Source: Anaerolineales bacterium
Lineage (GTDB): Bacteria; Chloroflexota; Anaerolineae; 4572-78; J111
Length of the DNA: 64,000 nucleotides
Direction: 5' to 3'
NCBI GenBank assembly: GCA_015075185.1
Contig: JABTUW010000001.1
Coordinates: 682,001 to 746,000, forward strand
Position numbers and translations under genes: made by a program. Below, piece by piece: positions 62,728 to 64,000 of this stretch. Below the pieces are notes generated by a model. It was given only the letters and a program-made list of their open reading frames with translations. It ran no database searches and was not told the DNA's origin. Numbering within the stretch: the first letter of the stretch is position 1; each line of letters begins with the position of its first letter.

Positions 62728-63726
62728 TTATTTCGCTTTGATGACAAAGGTAGCTCGATAAGCCTCAGGAGGGATGGGCTGATCGGGTGATTCCGGATAG
62801 GGACCAACCTGGCTGAGGTGAATGTCATAACCGGCATAGGAGACAGTATCCTGCTTCAAAGGAGGATTGTTGTTCAATTCCAGTGAAGCGGCTGTTGTCC
62901 CCTCCTGTTGAACCTCGATCATAATCCGCACTTGCCCCGCCCAGAAGCACTCCACCTGCCGGGGACAGCGCGAGTCTTCCAAAACGGACTGAAAAACAAG
63001 GGTAAGATTAGCCTCATCAAAGTGGGCCATGTGCCCCAACGGCAGAGAAACAGGTTGCTCTAGTCGGGCTTCGATCGACGGTGCTGAGGCAATGATGACG
63101 GTGACTTGGGGGGTGGGCGTGACTTTATCCACGAGAGGGGTGGAAGTGACTACAGCTACAGTAGCCAACTGTTGAAGCAAGCTTTCGATTTCAGCTTTGA
63201 TGGTTGGATCCATAATAAATTCCAAGGCATACTGGAAATCGGACTTAGCCTGGCCGAGTTGTCCCTGCTGCATATAAAGTTTACCCCGCTCCAGGTAAGC
63301 CAAAGCATAATCGGCCTGCACCGCAATGGCCTGGCCAAAACTGGTGATGGCCTCTTCTGTTAAGCCAGCGGCAGCATAGGTGACGCCCTTGTAATAGAAA
63401 TTCTGCGCCTCGGCATCAATTTCGGGTGTGGGCATTGGGGTAGGTGTTGCCGGTGAGGTTACTGTAGCTGGCACGGTTACGGTTGGCACTGCCATTGGTT
63501 CGGTTGTTGGTGCGCGGGTCGGCGTTGCAGTTGGTTCAGCAGGCAAAGGTGTGGTGGCAATCACCGTGGCAGTAGCAACCGTAACACGATTGGCCTGATT
63601 GCCGCAACCAGCTAAGATCCAGGCCAACCCGAAAAACAAGACGAATTGAAGTCCCCCAAAGATCAATTTGAGACAGAGACGAAAAGAACTTCTGGCGAAT
63701 TTTGACCGTGGCGAGGCTTGGCTCAT
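62728..63726 (-). CDS. Lipoprotein with TPR and a C-terminal DSRCP domain
   Basis: 332 residues; ATG at 63726 with GGAGCGACTAAAG upstream. A signal helix ends in the lipobox ILAGC, so the mature protein is lipid-anchored. A threonine/proline-rich linker (TPTRAPTTEPMAVPTV) follows, then one to two TPR-like repeats (FYYKGVTYAAAGLTEEAITS, YALAYLERGKLYMQQGQLGQ). The C-terminal part carries SVLEDSRCPRQVECFWAGQV, a motif of a widespread uncharacterised beta domain with two conserved Cys. Probably exposed on the cell surface; function unknown. Confidence 0.85.
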   Translation of the reverse strand: MSQASPRSKFARSSFRLCLKLIFGGLQFVLFFGLAWILAGCGNQANRVTVATATVIATTPLPAEPTATPTRAPTTEPMAVPTVTVPATVTSPATPTPMPTPEIDAEAQNFYYKGVTYAAAGLTEEAITSFGQAIAVQADYALAYLERGKLYMQQGQLGQAKSDFQYALEFIMDPTIKAEIESLLQQLATVAVVTSTPLVDKVTPTPQVTVIIASAPSIEARLEQPVSLPLGHMAHFDEANLTLVFQSVLEDSRCPRQVECFWAGQVRIMIEVQQEGTTAASLELNNNPPLKQDTVSYAGYDIHLSQVGPYPESPDQPIPPEAYRATFVIKAK

Positions 63727-64000
63727 CTTTAGTCGCTCCTATAAGAAGGTTAGTATTGCCGTAATAGACGCTCATCGTCTCACTGAAGTTCCGGCACTAC
63801 GTGTGAATAGGGTGTAATAGCAGAATGAATTATCAGTTCACCCTTTATAATTCACCCCATCAACCTTAAGTTTGGCATTCGCCTACCTACGAGAGGAATT
63901 CATACATGAGATATAAGCTGAACATCAAATCTTTCACCAGCCAGTAAGTATATCGTGGATGGGTGGTAATTAGGTTATGAAGTTGCTATGAAACAGTCAC
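63727..64000. other. Right-end intergenic stretch
   Basis: No gene or partial gene of useful length was found. AT-rich sequence upstream of the lipoprotein gene probably includes its promoter. Confidence 0.4.

Noticed and set aside
1..64000. tRNA or rRNA genes
   Set aside because: No rRNA-like sequence or tRNA with a T-arm consensus was found by eye; a tRNA scan would be needed to exclude small ones.

Overview
The window looks like a chromosomal segment of an uncultured Chloroflexota bacterium (Anaerolineae or Caldilineae type). The grounds are moderately high GC, secreted proteins ending in a short YLP(V/L)I-R/K tail, a DUF4874/DUF4832 protein, T/P-rich lipoprotein linkers, and abundant dispersed palindromic repeats. 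The phylum is inferred from gene content; no rRNA, tRNA or other phylogenetic marker was seen.

Region 1 (1-2 kb) holds a partial membrane protein and a secreted DUF4832 protein. Region 2 (2-21.6 kb) is a dense defence island. It has a DrmD-like SNF2 helicase, a GxxExxY PD-(D/E)xK gene framed by two palindromic repeats, a HigBA toxin-antitoxin pair on the other strand, and a very large N6-adenine methyltransferase. These are followed by a PD-(D/E)xK protein, McrC, McrB with an EVE-like domain inside its AAA+ core, and a DUF1998 helicase of about 1,817 residues with a C-terminal nuclease-like domain, split by a one-base frameshift. SNF2 helicase, methylase and DUF1998 helicase recall DISARM or Druantia, while McrB/McrC add a modified-DNA restriction module; no drmC was seen. 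At least twelve copies of one palindromic repeat lie in this island. Most are translated in frame inside the methylase and the helicase, and four form a tandem array that rewrites the methylase C terminus.

Region 3 (21.6-35.7 kb) carries a PPOX-family protein, an operon with a 33-residue ORF, a secreted glycosidase-like protein, dinB, a membrane esterase, a decayed HAD phosphatase and a truncated dnaE2. It ends with an FtsX-type permease beside a lone LuxR HTH protein, and an ECF41 sigma factor with two small membrane proteins. Region 4 (36-40.4 kb) is a nest of insertion sequences (IS630-like, an IS4/IS701-like relic, an intact IS5-like copy) in and around the remains of one tyrosine recombinase.

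Region 5 (40.5-53 kb) is an accessory cluster of small proteins. It holds five RibD/DHFR-like reductases, four VOC/PhnB-like proteins, a SRPBCC protein, two DoxX-like proteins, a DHA2 exporter, and HxlR and ArsR regulators. It ends at a second broken tyrosine recombinase. Region 6 (53.7-64 kb) has an aminotransferase/transglutaminase/hydrolase cluster, a HAD phosphatase, two gene relics, an Asp-box protein, a SRPBCC/ArsR operon with clear operator dyads, and a lipoprotein. Several reading-frame breaks across the window can each be repaired by adding one base, mostly in a homopolymer, so some apparent pseudogenes may be sequencing artefacts.
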